In this document: positions 9,161 through 19,265 of the stretch, piece after piece | Position numbering within the stretch: position 1 is the first letter of the stretch | Layout: every line of letters starts with the position of its first letter | Assembly: GCA_001549895.1 (NCBI GenBank) | Contig: AP014719.1 | Location: forward strand, 3,162,001-3,226,000 | From: Arthrobacter sp. Hiyo8 | Lineage (GTDB): Bacteria > Actinomycetota > Actinomycetes > Actinomycetales > Micrococcaceae | Length of the DNA stretch: 64,000 nt | Direction: 5' to 3' | Position numbers and translations under genes: made by a program | Notes under the pieces: model-generated | Told to the model about the DNA's origin: nothing | The model's input: the letters and a program-made list of their open reading frames with translations, nothing else | The model's database searches: none

Positions 9161-9181
9161 GTAGTTTCCTATAGCAACTAC
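9161..9181. promoter_or_regulatory. MarR-type operator upstream of the ABC exporter operon
   Basis: Inverted repeat GTAGTT (9161-9166), 9-bp spacer TCCTATAGC, AACTAC (9176-9181). The TAGTT-N-AACTA layout is typical of MarR-family sites controlling exporters. No marR gene is in the window, so the regulator would act in trans. Confidence 0.55.
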
Positions 9182-9257
9182 CCTATGCCATCGCGTAACA
9201 GGATTCACAGCACCATTGCGTTGCGTGATACGAGGTATTCGGAACTGGTGGCGCTGG

Positions 9258-10220
9258 TTATTGACGGGGCGTCAGCGTCAGCAGCACTGCTTCCGGCTTG
9301 CACGCGATCCGGACCGGGGCGAAGCGCGAGGTGCCGATGCCGCCCGAGACGTTGACCGGCGTCGCGCGTCCGTTGTTCTCCCAGTCATGCAAGCCTTTGG
9401 CGCGCCACGTGGGGAGATCGCAATTGGCAACCAGGGCGCCGTAGCCGGGGATGCAGATCTGGCCGCCGTGGGTGTGTCCGGCGAGGATGAGGTCCGCGGC
9501 GTCGTTCGTGAAGTGATCCAGGACCCGTTGGTAGGGGGCGTGGATAACGGCTACGCGCAGGTGCGGGCGGGAGTCCTGTCCCACGGTGCCGCGTGGCCAG
9601 CCGGTGTAGCGCTCCCGATTGAGATGGGGGTCGTCCACTCCGGAGAAATCGAAGCGGATTCCGTTGATGGGCAAGGACTGGTGCCTGTTGGTGAGGTCGA
9701 TCCATCCGGACATCCCGAACCCTGAGCGCAGGCGCGGCCAATCGAGCTCGACCGGATTGTCCTTGACGCGGGACGGGCCGAGGAAATATGTGGCCGGGTT
9801 CTTGAACCGCGGGGCGTAGTAGTCGTTGGAGCCCGGGACGAAGACGCCCGGGAACTTCAACAGTGGCCGCAATGCGTCCAGCAGCGGAACAACGGCGTGG
9901 GGGTGGCTGAGATTGTCACCCGTGTTCACCACAAGGTCCGGCTCAAGCGCGGCGAGCGAACGCAGCCATTCGGCCTTCTTGCGTTGGCTTGGCACGAAAT
10001 GGATGTCGCTTATGTGCAGCACCCGGACGGGAGCCGAGCCCTCAGGGAGGATGGGAACGGTCTCCTCGCGGAGTACGAACTGGTTCTTTTCCCAGAGGCC
10101 ATAGGCGAAGCCTGCCACGCCAGCGGTTGCGCCCGCACCCGCAGCGACGGCAAAGCCGCGTCCGATGCTTCGGACGCGGCTTGCCAGCGATTCAATGACG
10201 GGCTTGGAGCCGCTAGCCAT
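9258..10220 (-). CDS. Metallophosphoesterase (YaeI-like, membrane-anchored)
   Basis: About 320 aa. Start MASGSKPVIE at 10220, overlapping the end of the PBP gene by 8 bp (AATGGCTAG). A hydrophobic Ala/Gly-rich segment (about residues 20-40) anchors or exports it. The calcineurin-like motifs are all present: HISDIHF, NTGDNL, GSNDYY in the place of the usual GNHD/E, AVIHAP, and GHTHGGQ. The family hydrolyses phosphodiesters or phosphomonoesters with two metal ions. Linkage to a class A PBP matches the Rv3683-Rv3682 (ponA2) order of mycobacteria, suggesting a role in envelope metabolism. The frame is intact. Confidence 0.88.
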   Translation of the reverse strand: MASGSKPVIESLASRVRSIGRGFAVAAGAGATAGVAGFAYGLWEKNQFVLREETVPILPEGSAPVRVLHISDIHFVPSQRKKAEWLRSLAALEPDLVVNTGDNLSHPHAVVPLLDALRPLLKFPGVFVPGSNDYYAPRFKNPATYFLGPSRVKDNPVELDWPRLRSGFGMSGWIDLTNRHQSLPINGIRFDFSGVDDPHLNRERYTGWPRGTVGQDSRPHLRVAVIHAPYQRVLDHFTNDAADLILAGHTHGGQICIPGYGALVANCDLPTWRAKGLHDWENNGRATPVNVSGGIGTSRFAPVRIACKPEAVLLTLTPRQ

Positions 10221-12484
10221 TGTTCTTTCCGTTGCCATTTCCATTGCCGTTCCCGTTGCTGCTCGGCTGGGTGCTCGGAGAAGTGTTGCCCGGAGTGGTG
10301 GTGCTAGGCGTCGAAGGCTTGAACCCGGGCGGGTCGAGCAGGTTCGACGGCGGAGCCGGGAACGGGTTGGTTCCATAAGTGGGAGCGACCTGGAGCATGT
10401 AGTTGGCGAACTGCGGACCAGCGATCATGTAACCGTCAATGCCCTGGTAGAACTTGCCATTGATGGTGACGTTCTGACCCGCTCGGTTCTGGCTGCCCAA
10501 CGGATCGCCGAACCACGTGGCCGTTGCGAGGCCGGAAGTGTAGCCGGCAACCCAGGTGGAACCATTGGAGTCGTTGGTTCCGGTCTTGCCCGCGATGGGG
10601 AAGTTGGTCTTGGTGGAGATTCGAGGCTGGATCAGCGAGCCGGAGCCCTTATTCAGAACCTCTTGCATGGCGTAGGCAACACCATGAGCGACCTCGGGGT
10701 GACCGCGCTCCTGCAGCTCGTGGACTGGGCCGGCAGCTTGGCGCCCGTCTGGTCGGTTACCGAGGTGATGGCGATCGGCTCGCAGTACGTGCCATTGTTG
10801 GCAAAGGTGGCGAAGGCGCTGGCCATGGTCAGTGGCGCGGTCTGGGTGGAACCAATCAGGTTGCCCAACGTTGTCATGGGAACCTTCGGGTTGGGATTGC
10901 TGGCGTCCGGCAGGCCGCCGTGGATGCCAACAGCATCGACGATCTTCTGGATGCCACACAGGTCAACCCTTGCAGCCGTGGCAAATGTCATGGTGTTGAT
11001 GGAGTTGGCCAAACCATCCACCACTGTCATGGGCTTGTAATATCCACCCTCGGCGTTCTGGAGGTCATGGGTGCCATTGGTGCTGTCATACCAGCCGACC
11101 GTCGGAGTCGGGCACGTGTTCTTCCACGGGAAATTCTGGGGATACCGCCGGACGGTGCCATCCAGCACCGTATTCATCGACTTGCCCTCGTTCAACCATT
11201 CGGCAAAAGTGAAGGGCTTCATGGTTGAACCGGGCTGGAATCCGCCCAGTCCGTTGAGGTCATTGCCGTTGGCATCCAGTTTGTCTACGTTGAAGTTCTG
11301 CTCGGCCTGGAACTTCCCGTCGGCTGGCAGCCAGACGGTATTTTGGGCCATCGAGATGATCTTGCCGGTGCCCGGCTGGACCGACACCAAGGAAGCGCCC
11401 CATTTGTCCGGGTTAGCGCCGGCGGAAGCATCTACCTGGGCCTGGGCCACGGCCTGCGCCTTCGGGTCCAGTGTGGTCTGGATGGTCAGGCCACCCGCGA
11501 GACGCGGTTGACGCGATCGTCGATGGTCGCGCCGTAGGCCGGGTTGTTGTAGAGCAGGTGCAGCACGTAGTCGCAGAAGTACGCGGCAGTGGCGGAGTAG
11601 GGGCAGCCTTGGCGAGGTTGCGTCACCTTGGTGGTCACCGGCGTCGCGATGGCGGCGTCGTAGTCGGCCTTCTTGATCTTTCCCTGGTCCAGCATGAGGC
11701 CGAGCACCAGGTCGCGACGCTGCTTCGCGTGGTCCGGGTTCGTCACCGGGTCGTAGTAGGACGGGCTGTTGACGACGCCGGCCAGCAAGGCGGCTTGCGG
11801 CAAGGTGAGGTCCTTGGCGCTGGTGCTGAAGAAGAGCCTTGAGGCGGCCTCGATGCCGTAGGCGTCCTTGTTGAAGAAGACGATGTTGAGGTAACCCTCG
11901 AGGATCTGCTGCTTGGAGAACTTCTTCTCCAAAGCGATGGACAGCTTCATTTCGCGAAGTTTGTCGCCCACGCCTTTGTTCACGCCATTGAGCTTGACGT
12001 CGGCACCCTTGTTCTGGGACACGAGCGACTCATTAATGACGTTGTTCACGTACTGCTGGGTGATGGTGGAAGCGCCCTGTTTTTGCCCGCGCGCCGTGCT
12101 CACGATGGCGCGCATGATGCCGGTGGCGTCAATGCCGCCGTGCTCATAGAAGCGGCTGTCCTCAACCGAGACGATCGCATCCTTGATGAAAGGGCTCATC
12201 TGGTCGAGCGAGACCCGCGTGCGGTTCTCGGAGTAGATCGAGGCGATCTGGCTGCCGTCCGCGGCCAGGATGGTGGTCGCTTGGCTGGGCGGGTTCACCT
12301 GAAGCTCCGCCGGCAGCGTGTCGAAGAACTGAATGGACCCACTCGCCGCACTGCCCGAAACGGCGGCCGCGGGAACGAGCAAGCCCGCCACCAGGACACC
12401 ACAAATAGCGCTCACACCGAGGAATCCGAGGATCTTTCCAAGAGTGGTGGCAGTGTCGAATAGAGGGTTCCTACGAGTCACCAT
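10213..12484 (-). CDS. Class A penicillin-binding protein (transglycosylase/transpeptidase, PonA2-like)
   Basis: Bifunctional peptidoglycan synthase. N-terminal MVTRRNPLFDT, one membrane helix (about residues 15-45), then the glycosyltransferase domain (SVEDSRFYEHGG, GASTITQQYVNN, LEGYLN) and the penicillin-binding domain with the active Ser in GSTMKPF, SIN in NSINTM, and KTGT in IAGKTGTND. The C-terminus is a Pro/Ser/Thr tail ending in NG repeats. Single-base breaks occur near 11500 (before LTIQTTLDPKAQ) and near 10712; restored length is about 757 aa. The divergent 51-aa gene begins 37 bp away. An in-frame ATG 39 bp upstream (MKERLALAGK) is a less likely start. Confidence 0.92.
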
Positions 12485-12521
12485 GTTCACCACTTTACCG
12501 GCAAGGGCTAGTCTTTCTTTC

Positions 12522-12677
12522 ATGACCAAATGGGAGTACGCGACGATTCCGCTCATCATTCACGCTACGAAACAGATTCTGGACCAGTGGGGAGAGGACG
12601 GCTGGGAGCTCGTCCAGGTTGTTCCCGGACCCGACGGAAACGGACTTGTTGCATACTTGAAGAGGGAGAAGCAGTAA
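12522..12677 (+). CDS. Small conserved protein (DUF4177-like, 51 aa)
   Basis: A 51-aa intact protein beginning MTKWEYATIPLIIHATKQ and containing WGEDGWELVQVVPG, the typical pattern of DUF4177-type proteins. Actinobacteria keep a protein of this size between ponA2 and the RidA gene. Function unknown. It lies 2 bp upstream of the RidA gene, so both are in one transcript. Confidence 0.85.
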   Translation: MTKWEYATIPLIIHATKQILDQWGEDGWELVQVVPGPDGNGLVAYLKREKQ

Positions 12678-12679
12678 CA

Positions 12680-13216
12680 ATGACAACCCCCGCAGAAGCC
12701 ACAGTTGGCGCGGATTCCACGGCTCCGGCATCCGCCGTCGAGCAGCGCCTTGCAGAACTGGGACTGACCCTTCCGGCCGTCGCAGCTCCGGTGGCCGCCT
12801 ATGTTCCGGCCATCGTCTCCGGCAACCACGTCTACACCTCCGGACAGCTGCCCTTCATTAACGGCAAACTCGAAGCTACGGGCAAAGTCTCCAGCGGTGA
12901 AGAGGGCCTTTCGGACGAGCCCACGGTGTCTCCGGAAGACGCGCAGAGGTATGCAGCTGTCTGCGCCGTTAATGCCTTGGCCGCCGTCAAGAGTGTCATC
13001 GGGGACCTCGACCGCATCACGCGCATCGTGAAGGTCGTCGGCTTCGTGGCCTCCGATACCTCCTTCACCGGCCAGCCCGGTGTCATCAATGGTGCATCCG
13101 AGCTCCTCGGGCGTGTCTTCGGCGACAAAGGGCAGCACGCGCGTTCCGCCGTCGGCGTTGCAGTCCTTCCGCTCGACTCTCCCGTCGAGGTCGAGTTGAT
13201 CGCTGAATTCAGCTAA
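12680..13216 (+). CDS. RidA-family protein (YjgF/YER057c/UK114)
   Basis: 178 aa, intact. After a 20-residue Ala/Thr-rich lead the RidA fold is clear: VSGNHVYTSGQLPF, VCAVNALAAVKSVIGDLD, RIVKVVGFVAS and a C-terminal ARSAVGVAVLPLDSPVEVE containing the conserved Arg. RidA proteins hydrolyse reactive enamine/imine intermediates from PLP enzymes; some branches have other roles, and this longer actinobacterial form is not functionally proven. ATG at 12680 directly follows the 51-aa gene. Confidence 0.9.
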   Translation: MTTPAEATVGADSTAPASAVEQRLAELGLTLPAVAAPVAAYVPAIVSGNHVYTSGQLPFINGKLEATGKVSSGEEGLSDEPTVSPEDAQRYAAVCAVNALAAVKSVIGDLDRITRIVKVVGFVASDTSFTGQPGVINGASELLGRVFGDKGQHARSAVGVAVLPLDSPVEVELIAEFS

Positions 13217-13233
13217 GGAACCGGTTCACTCCA

Positions 13234-14141
13234 TTGCCACAACTAGCCCGACGCTTGTTTGCGTTACCCCTGAACTAGAAGGGGCTGCACGGAATTGGCT
13301 TGAGCTCGGCGAACGGGCCCCCGCGCCGCGCGTTTTGCATCATCTGTTGTCCTGCTCCGCGATTCGCCGACCGGCCTGGAAACGTGGATGGGTTACCGTC
13401 CCGGTTCTTCGCCGTTGGGCGTTGTCGCGTTTCCTGGCGGCTCGCTGGAACCCTCCGACGACGACGCCCTCGGCTGGCTCGGCCCTCGCCTCAGCATTGG
13501 GCTGAGACGCTGGGGACCGCCGACGTCGGACTTGCCCGCCGCCACGTGGTGGGCGCCATCCGCGAACTGTTCGAGGAGACCGGCGTGCTGCTGGCCGGCC
13601 CGACTTGTCCTCCACAGTGGAGGCGACGTCCACTCCCGAGTGGATGAAGGCCCGCGAGGCCGTGGCGGCCCAGGACAAGTCGTTCACGGACGTCCTGGCC
13701 AAGCGCGGCCTGTCGCTGCGGACGGACTTGCTCAAGCCGCTGGTCAACTGGCTCAGCCCGGACTTCGCGCACAGGCGCTTCAACACCCGCTACTTCGCCG
13801 CCACTCTTCCCGTGAACCAGCAGCCATCGCTGCTGGCCAGCAAGGGTGTCTGGGGGCGTTGGGTGTGCGTTTCGAAACTCATGGCCGAGCGCGAGACCAC
13901 TGCGCTTGGGGATGAAATCGGCCAGGAAAACACCGTTGGCTTGCCGCTGGGCCAATTGCTGGTGCCGGGCTCGGAGATCATCCTTGAGAAGATGGCCGCT
14001 GCCCAGGGTTGCATTGCGTACCTCAGCTACAAGCGGAAGCCGCACATGTACCAGCCGCGGCTCGTTCAAGAGGATGGCGCGCTCATGCTCGAAGTCGAAG
14101 CGGCCCGGACGGTTTCAGGGGAGCCGCAGCGGGAACGCTGA
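13234..14141 (+). CDS. NUDIX hydrolase (NUDT19-like), frame broken several times
   Basis: The protein is recovered only by joining frames: [26 protein letters not shown], then [20 protein letters not shown] with [15 protein letters not shown], then [20 protein letters not shown] (the NUDIX box REL-EE-G), then an intact last part from about 13605 ([18 protein letters not shown]) to the stop. Breaks lie near 13270, 13325, 13480 and 13600, each fitted by one extra base in a short C or G run. TTG at 13234 is the likely start but is not certain. The family hydrolyses nucleoside diphosphate-linked compounds such as CoA esters. It follows the RidA gene by 17 bp and is convergent with crp. Confidence 0.75.
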
Positions 14142-14160
14142 CGACACCCAAATCCGCTGG

Positions 14161-14220
14161 CGACACGAAAAATGCCTGGCGACTCCGGAATTCCGGGGTC
14201 ACCAGGCATTTTCTGTGTCG
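14161..14220. terminator. 60-nt near-perfect palindrome between convergent genes
   Basis: CGACAC...GTGTCG with inner arms AATGCCTGG/CCAGGCATT and CTCCGG AATT CCGGGG; only a few mismatches. It sits between the NUDIX gene and crp, whose 3' ends face each other. Two words of the arm (CTGGCGAC, CGACAC) also occur as a direct repeat just upstream at 14143-14166. Confidence 0.7.
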
Positions 14221-14226
14221 TAGGAA

Positions 14227-14903
14227 TTAACGGGAGCGCTGGCGGAGGCGCTGCATGTCCAGGATGACCACTGCGCGGGCTTCCAGGCGGAGCCAGCCGC
14301 GCTGTACGAACTCGGCGAGGGCCTTGTTGACTGTCTCGCGGGAAGCTCCGACCAGCTGGGCCAGTTCCTCCTGCGTGAGTTCGTGGGCCACCAGGACGCC
14401 GTCGGTCGCGGCCGGCCGAAGCGGTCCGCGAGGTCCAGGAGGGCCTTGGCGACACGGCCCGGGACGTCCGAGAACACGAGGTCGGACAGGGAATCGTTGG
14501 TGCGGCGCAAGCGGCGGGCAAGTGCTTGGAGCAATTGTGCGGACACCTCGGGGCGGGTGCGCAGCAGGGCGTTGAGGCTTTCGTTCTTCAGGCCCGCCAG
14601 ACGCGTTTCGGAAACGGCCGTGGCCGTCGCGGTGCGCGGGCTGGGATCGAACAGGGCCATTTCACCGAAGAGCTCGCCCGGGCCGAGGATGGCCAACAGG
14701 GATTCGCGGCCGTCCGGAGAGGTGCGGCCGAGCTTAACCTTGCCGGACACGATGAAGTAGAGCTGGTCACCCTGATCGCCCTCACGGAAAACAGACGCTC
14801 CGCGTGAAAGGTCCACCTCTGTGAGTTCGTCCGTCAGCAGACGGAAAGCGTCGTCGTCAAGGGTGGCGAAGAGGGGTGCGCGGCGCAATACCTCGATATC
14901 CAT
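14227..14903 (-). CDS. Crp/Fnr-family regulator (GlxR-like)
   Basis: Cyclic-nucleotide-responsive global regulator. Start [18 protein letters not shown] at 14903 is supported by AGGAG seven bases upstream; a longer in-frame start (MAEAPQPN at 14945) lacks one. Domain order: cNMP-binding beta-roll (about residues 8-125, with [33 protein letters not shown]), dimer helix, then a winged helix with [22 protein letters not shown] single-base break near 14410-14415 precedes the helix-turn-helix; the restored C-terminus ends in [11 protein letters not shown] with stop at 14227. The family binds TGTGA-N6-TCACA, and three candidate sites occur in this window (22596, 31182, 33533). Confidence 0.92.
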
Positions 14904-15150
14904 GAAATCTCCTGAGTAAAAGTTCGGCTGGGGCGCTTCAGCCATTGTTTCAGAATTTTGTCGCGTCTGTGACGTACTTGGCAGCCGAAACGCCCTAAAT
15001 CACGCGGAAGAGGCCCAAAACCGCGCCTCAAACGGCCGGGAATGCCCTGCTCGGCAGGGGCTTCGCGATCTGGACGACGGCCTGCTTCCGAAGGGAAGCT
15101 GTCAGTCTGTGCAACTACAATTGGGGCTTACCCGGCTGTGAGGAGCTTTG

Positions 15151-16335
15151 GTGTTCGGCTTGACCATATTGGACCTGGCGTTGATTTTGACGCTTCTTTC
15201 CTACCTGATCTACGGACTGCGCAACGGCTTCTTCGTGACGCTTGGAGGAATCGCGGGCTTCGCCGTAGGAGCAGCCGCGGCCTTTATCGCGGTCCCGCTC
15301 GTCGGCGAGTGGGTGAAGGACAGCGGCTGGAGGCTGACTGCCATTATCGGCTCGGCCGTGGTCCTCATTGTCTTGGGGCACGGTCTCGGTACCTGGATTG
15401 GCCAAAGGGTCCGCAAAGCCTTGCGCATCCAGCCTTTGCACGCACTTGACCGCGTGCTGGGTGGTTTCGTCAGTTTGGTTGTTGCCGCACTCGTGATGTC
15501 CATGTTGGCTTTCAGCATCGGTTCCTTGGGCGTGCCCTTCGTTTCGCAGCAACTGGCCGATTCCAAGGTGATCCGCTTCATCGACACCATGACGCCCACA
15601 CCGGTCAAGGCCAGCGTGGCGCAACTGCGTTCCAAGGTCATGGGCAACGGCATTCCGCAGCTCATCGAAGGCATCGGCCCCGTTGCTCCTGTGCCCGTTC
15701 CGAACACGAGCACCGACACTCCCGCACTCAACAATGCGGCCCACTCCGTGCTGAAGATTGCCGGGACGGCCTACCAGTGCGGCCAGAACCAGACAGGCTC
15801 CGGCTTTGTTGTCTCCCCTGGCCGCGTGGTGACCAACGCCCACGTGGTGGCCGGAGTGTCGCAGCCTGTAGTGGAAATCCCCGACGGCGGTGCGTTGCCT
15901 GGCCGCGTGGTCTACTTCGACAGCCAGCGCGACCTGGCCGTCATCGCCGTCGACGGCCTCCCGACGGCGCCGCTGCAGTTGAGCCCGGATCTTCCGGCCG
16001 GTTCGCCCGCGGCTTTCGCCGGCTACCCGCATGGTGGTCCGTTCCAGTCCAAGCCGGCCGCGGTGGAGGGCATCTCGACCCTGCTGGTCCCGGACATTTA
16101 CGGCAACAACCCGTCCCCGGAGCAGGTCTACAAGCTGGCGGGAGACGTGCAACCGGGCAACTCGGGCGGTCCGCTGCTGACCACCCAGGGACAGGTTGCC
16201 GGCGTTGTCTTCGCCAAGACCACTTCGGATGTGGCGGTGGGCTACGCCCTCACCATGGACGAGCTCTCTCCGGTGGCACAGCAAGCACCATCGCTCAGCG
16301 ACGCCGTCTCGTCGGGCCAGTGCACCAAGAAGTAG
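15151..16335 (+). CDS. marP: MarP-like membrane serine protease (CvpA + trypsin-like)
   Basis: 394 aa, intact. GTG at 15151 is chosen over the TTG at 15148 because AGGAG (15141-15145) is 5 nt away. The N-terminal CvpA-type domain has four membrane helices (residues about 5-150), and a periplasmic chymotrypsin-fold protease follows with His in VTNAHVVAG, Asp in DSQRDLAVI and Ser in GDVQPGNSGGPLL. Two Cys (YQCGQN and SGQCTKK) may form the stabilising disulfide known in MarP. In M. tuberculosis MarP gives resistance to acid and oxidative stress by acting on cell-wall hydrolases. Synteny with crp supports orthology. Confidence 0.88.
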   Translation: MFGLTILDLALILTLLSYLIYGLRNGFFVTLGGIAGFAVGAAAAFIAVPLVGEWVKDSGWRLTAIIGSAVVLIVLGHGLGTWIGQRVRKALRIQPLHALDRVLGGFVSLVVAALVMSMLAFSIGSLGVPFVSQQLADSKVIRFIDTMTPTPVKASVAQLRSKVMGNGIPQLIEGIGPVAPVPVPNTSTDTPALNNAAHSVLKIAGTAYQCGQNQTGSGFVVSPGRVVTNAHVVAGVSQPVVEIPDGGALPGRVVYFDSQRDLAVIAVDGLPTAPLQLSPDLPAGSPAAFAGYPHGGPFQSKPAAVEGISTLLVPDIYGNNPSPEQVYKLAGDVQPGNSGGPLLTTQGQVAGVVFAKTTSDVAVGYALTMDELSPVAQQAPSLSDAVSSGQCTKK

Positions 16336-16369
16336 GCCGCCCACCAAGGGACATGCTTAGTCCGAGGGT

Positions 16370-16834
16370 CTAGACCGCGGTGGCGAGGTAGTCGATGGCC
16401 AGCTTGTAGCCCTGGACTCCCGCGCCGACGATCACCGCGGAGCACACCGGGGACAAGTAGGAGTGGTGCCGGAATTCTTCGCGCTGGTGCACATTGGTGA
16501 TGTGGACTTCGACGGCGGGAAGCTGCACTGCCGCGAGCGCGTCCCGCAGTGCCACGGACGTGTGCGTGTAAGCACCCGCATTGATGACGATCCCGACGGC
16601 GGTCCCGCGGGCGCCATGGATGGCGTCCAGGAGGTCGCCCTCGTGGTTGGACTGGACACAGTCCACCGTGAAGCCGTTGGCCTCGGCGGCGGCCATGGCG
16701 AGCTGTTCGACGTCGGCCAAGGTGGACGTGCCGTACTTTTCCGGCTCGCGCGTGCCCAGCAGGTTCAGATTGGGGCCGTTGAGGACGAGGATGGTGCCGC
16801 GACCGGCTTCGGTGGCGGTGGGAGCTTCAGTCAT
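16370..16834 (-). CDS. aroQ: Type II 3-dehydroquinate dehydratase
   Basis: 154 aa, intact. Shikimate pathway enzyme converting 3-dehydroquinate to 3-dehydroshikimate. Motifs: [20 protein letters not shown] (catalytic Tyr region), [27 protein letters not shown] (catalytic His region), [16 protein letters not shown]. Start ATG at 16834 with GGGAG a few bases upstream. Its leader lies beside an unusual palindrome and tandem repeat block (16863-16957). It is convergent with marP. Confidence 0.95.
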   Translation of the reverse strand: MTEAPTATEAGRGTILVLNGPNLNLLGTREPEKYGTSTLADVEQLAMAAAEANGFTVDCVQSNHEGDLLDAIHGARGTAVGIVINAGAYTHTSVALRDALAAVQLPAVEVHITNVHQREEFRHHSYLSPVCSAVIVGAGVQGYKLAIDYLATAV

Positions 16835-16862
16835 GACTCCCAATCTATCGGTGCGCCGAGCC

Positions 16863-16957
16863 TGTTCGGTGTTTCTTACGCTGCCCGGCTGCGCCGCGGC
16901 AGCGTAAGAAACACCGAACAGCGTAAGAAACACCGAACAGCGTAAGAAACACCAAAC
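16863..16957. repeat. Palindrome with tandem 19-bp repeats upstream of aroQ
   Basis: A 23-bp arm (16863-16885) is repeated inverted and exact at 16898-16920 with a 12-nt loop. The right arm end GCGTAAGAAACACCGAACA (16902-16920) is then repeated in direct order at 16921-16939 and, with changes, at 16940-16957. It lies between the end of the alpha-galactosidase gene and the aroQ start, so it may terminate the first and overlap the promoter of the second. Confidence 0.9.
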
Positions 16958-16962
16958 GGCAG

Positions 16963-19162
16963 CTACACCGCAGTAATGCTGAGCAGCAACGCGTGCTCAG
17001 GGTTCAGGACCGGCAGGGGAAGCCCCACCTCCGCAAGGAAGCGCCCGCTTGCCTCAGCCCCGGATGGCAGCCATGCCGGAGGTTGCACCTGGGTGAACGT
17101 GCGGGCATAGTCCGCATCGCCAGGCGCGGGGAAAATTGCTTGCACCCTGTAAGAGCGCTCGGGGTCGAGGCCCGGAACAGCGATACGCCCGGGTTGTTCG
17201 GCGAACGACGTCCGGGTGCTGACGACGGCGAACAGCGCGGACGCGCCGTCGTCGGACACCACACCGTGCAGCATGAGCGAGTCGTCGGGAACGTCCGCGC
17301 GGACCATCCGGCCGCTGTGGATGAGCCCCCGGTGCTCCTTGTACAGGCCGATGAAGCGCTTGAGCTCCTCGCGTTCGGCGCCTTGGACGTGGCGGACATC
17401 CCATTCCATGCCGAAATGCCCGAATAGCGCAGTGATGGCGCGGAAGGAGAGATCGTGCGTGCGGGCCGTGGTGTGCGAGGTGGTGGGCCGATATGCCCGC
17501 CCACCAGTTCCGGCGGAACCACTACGCCGGTCCAGCGCTGGATGGTCTGCCTCTCGAGGGCGTCGTTGCAGTCCGATCCCCAGATCCGGTCGGTCCGCTC
17601 AAGGATGCCGAGATCCACCCGGGCCCCGCCTGAGGAGCAGCTTTCGATTTCGACGCCGGGGTGGGCCTTGCGGAGCTCGTCGAAGAGCCGGTACGCGGCG
17701 AGGGTTTGCGCGTGTACGGACGCACGGCCCGCATGGCCGTGCTCGGCGAGGTCCCGGTTCTGGTCCCATTTGAGGTACTTGATGTTGTTTTCCCCGAGCA
17801 GGGCGTCGATCCGCTCGAAGACGTACTGCCAGGCCGCCGGGTTGACGAGGTCGATGATGTGCTGGTGCCGCCATTCCAGAGGGAGGCGGCCGCCGTCCTT
17901 GTGGGAGAGTGCCGCGGGGCCCACGATCCAGTCGGGGTGCGCCCGGGCGACATCGGAATCCAGGTTGACCATTTCCGGTTCCACCCAGAGCCCGAATTCC
18001 ATGCCATGGGAGTTCACGGCTTCGATGAGCGGTGTCAGGCCATCGGGCCAAAGGGTTTCGTCGACGTACCAATCGCCCAGGCCTGCGTGATCGTCGCGGC
18101 GCCCGCGGAACCACCCGTCGTCGAGCACGAAGCGCTCAACGCCCAGCTCCGCAGCGGACTCGGCGAGCTCGATCAGGGTGTCCAGCTTGTGGTCGAAGTA
18201 CACGGCCTCCCAGGTGTTGAGGACCACTGGGCGGGGCTTGCCGGCGGGGAGTCCCGTGGAAGCCGCGGGAAGGACGTGATGCGGGCGCGAGCGGAACCAG
18301 CTGTAGAACGCTTCGCTGATGCCGTCGAGGCCACGGTCCGAGTAGGCGGCAAACAGGGCGGGTGTGGTGTAGCCCTCGCCGGGCTGGAGGACTACTTCGG
18401 CCGGGCCCAGGAGCTCGGAGCCGCCGATCATCGTGCGGCCATCGGCCACGGTGTCGGCGAATTGTTCGTGGTTGCCGCTCCACGCCAAGTGGGTGGCCCA
18501 GACCTTTCCGTGGCGGTTGCCGAATCCGGCGGTGCCCGCCGCGAAAAGCAGCGAGGAATCGTGCCCCGTGCGGCCGTGGCGACCCGTGCGCACCCACGTC
18601 CCTTGCTGCACGGGCCGGCGCTGTGGGTGCCGTTCGCGGCACCAGCGCCCGGTGAGGTCAAGGAGTTCGACGGCGTCCGGCCCCACCGGGAGGACGGTGG
18701 CCAGTTCGTCGAGCTGGAAGGGGGACGTACCGTCATTGACCGCGGTATGGCGCAGCTCCAGAAGGCCGCCGGGGTGAAGGGTGAGTGTGGACGTCACGGT
18801 GATTCCGGCGTCGGGATCCTTCTGGACAATCGCTGCGGAGGCGACGGCGGAGCTGCCGTCAGCCTGCACTTCCACCACGCGAAGCCGGGCCGAAAAGTCC
18901 AGTCCCGGAACGCCGTCGGCGATTCGCTGGCCGCGGAGGCCGGGCGGCCCCGCCATGCGGAGGAGCCCTGCGGGAGGAGCGCGGCCGGTACGTTGGCGTC
19001 GACGGCGGAGTGCGGAATGGGTTCGCCCAGGATGGCAAGGTCCGGGAGGGTGCTGCCGAGATCGGCACCCCAGTGGATGACCTCGGCCTCTCCGTTATCG
19101 AAACTGACCACCAGGCTTGTGCCGGCGGAACGGAGGTGGAGCGGGTCCATGGGCTGGTTCAC
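16963..19162 (-). CDS. Alpha-galactosidase (GH36)
   Basis: Cleaves terminal alpha-galactose from raffinose-type sugars. The domain order is an N-terminal beta-sandwich, a TIM barrel and a C-terminal beta domain. In the barrel are [35 protein letters not shown] (nucleophile Asp), [13 protein letters not shown] and [12 protein letters not shown] (acid/base Asp). There is no signal peptide, so it works on imported sugar. Single-base breaks near 18950 and near 17490 split it; restored length is about 733 aa, normal for GH36. GTG at 19162 ([10 protein letters not shown]) is the preferred start; ATG at 19150 is possible. It is the last gene of the operon with the ABC permeases and binding protein upstream. 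Confidence 0.92.
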
Positions 19163-19265
19163 TTTCAGAGAGTCGTGTGTCGCGTTATGAGGGAGTGGAG
19201 AGTCCGGGCGCCGCCGTCAAAGGAGTGAAAGCGGCGGCGCCCGGACTGGCTTGGCGGGACTGGTG

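Noticed and set aside
10213..10290. Asn-Gly repeat tail of the PBP as a possible frameshift product
   Set aside because: The tail is in frame with the penicillin-binding domain, ends at a stop that overlaps the next start, and low-complexity tails are common in actinobacterial PBPs.
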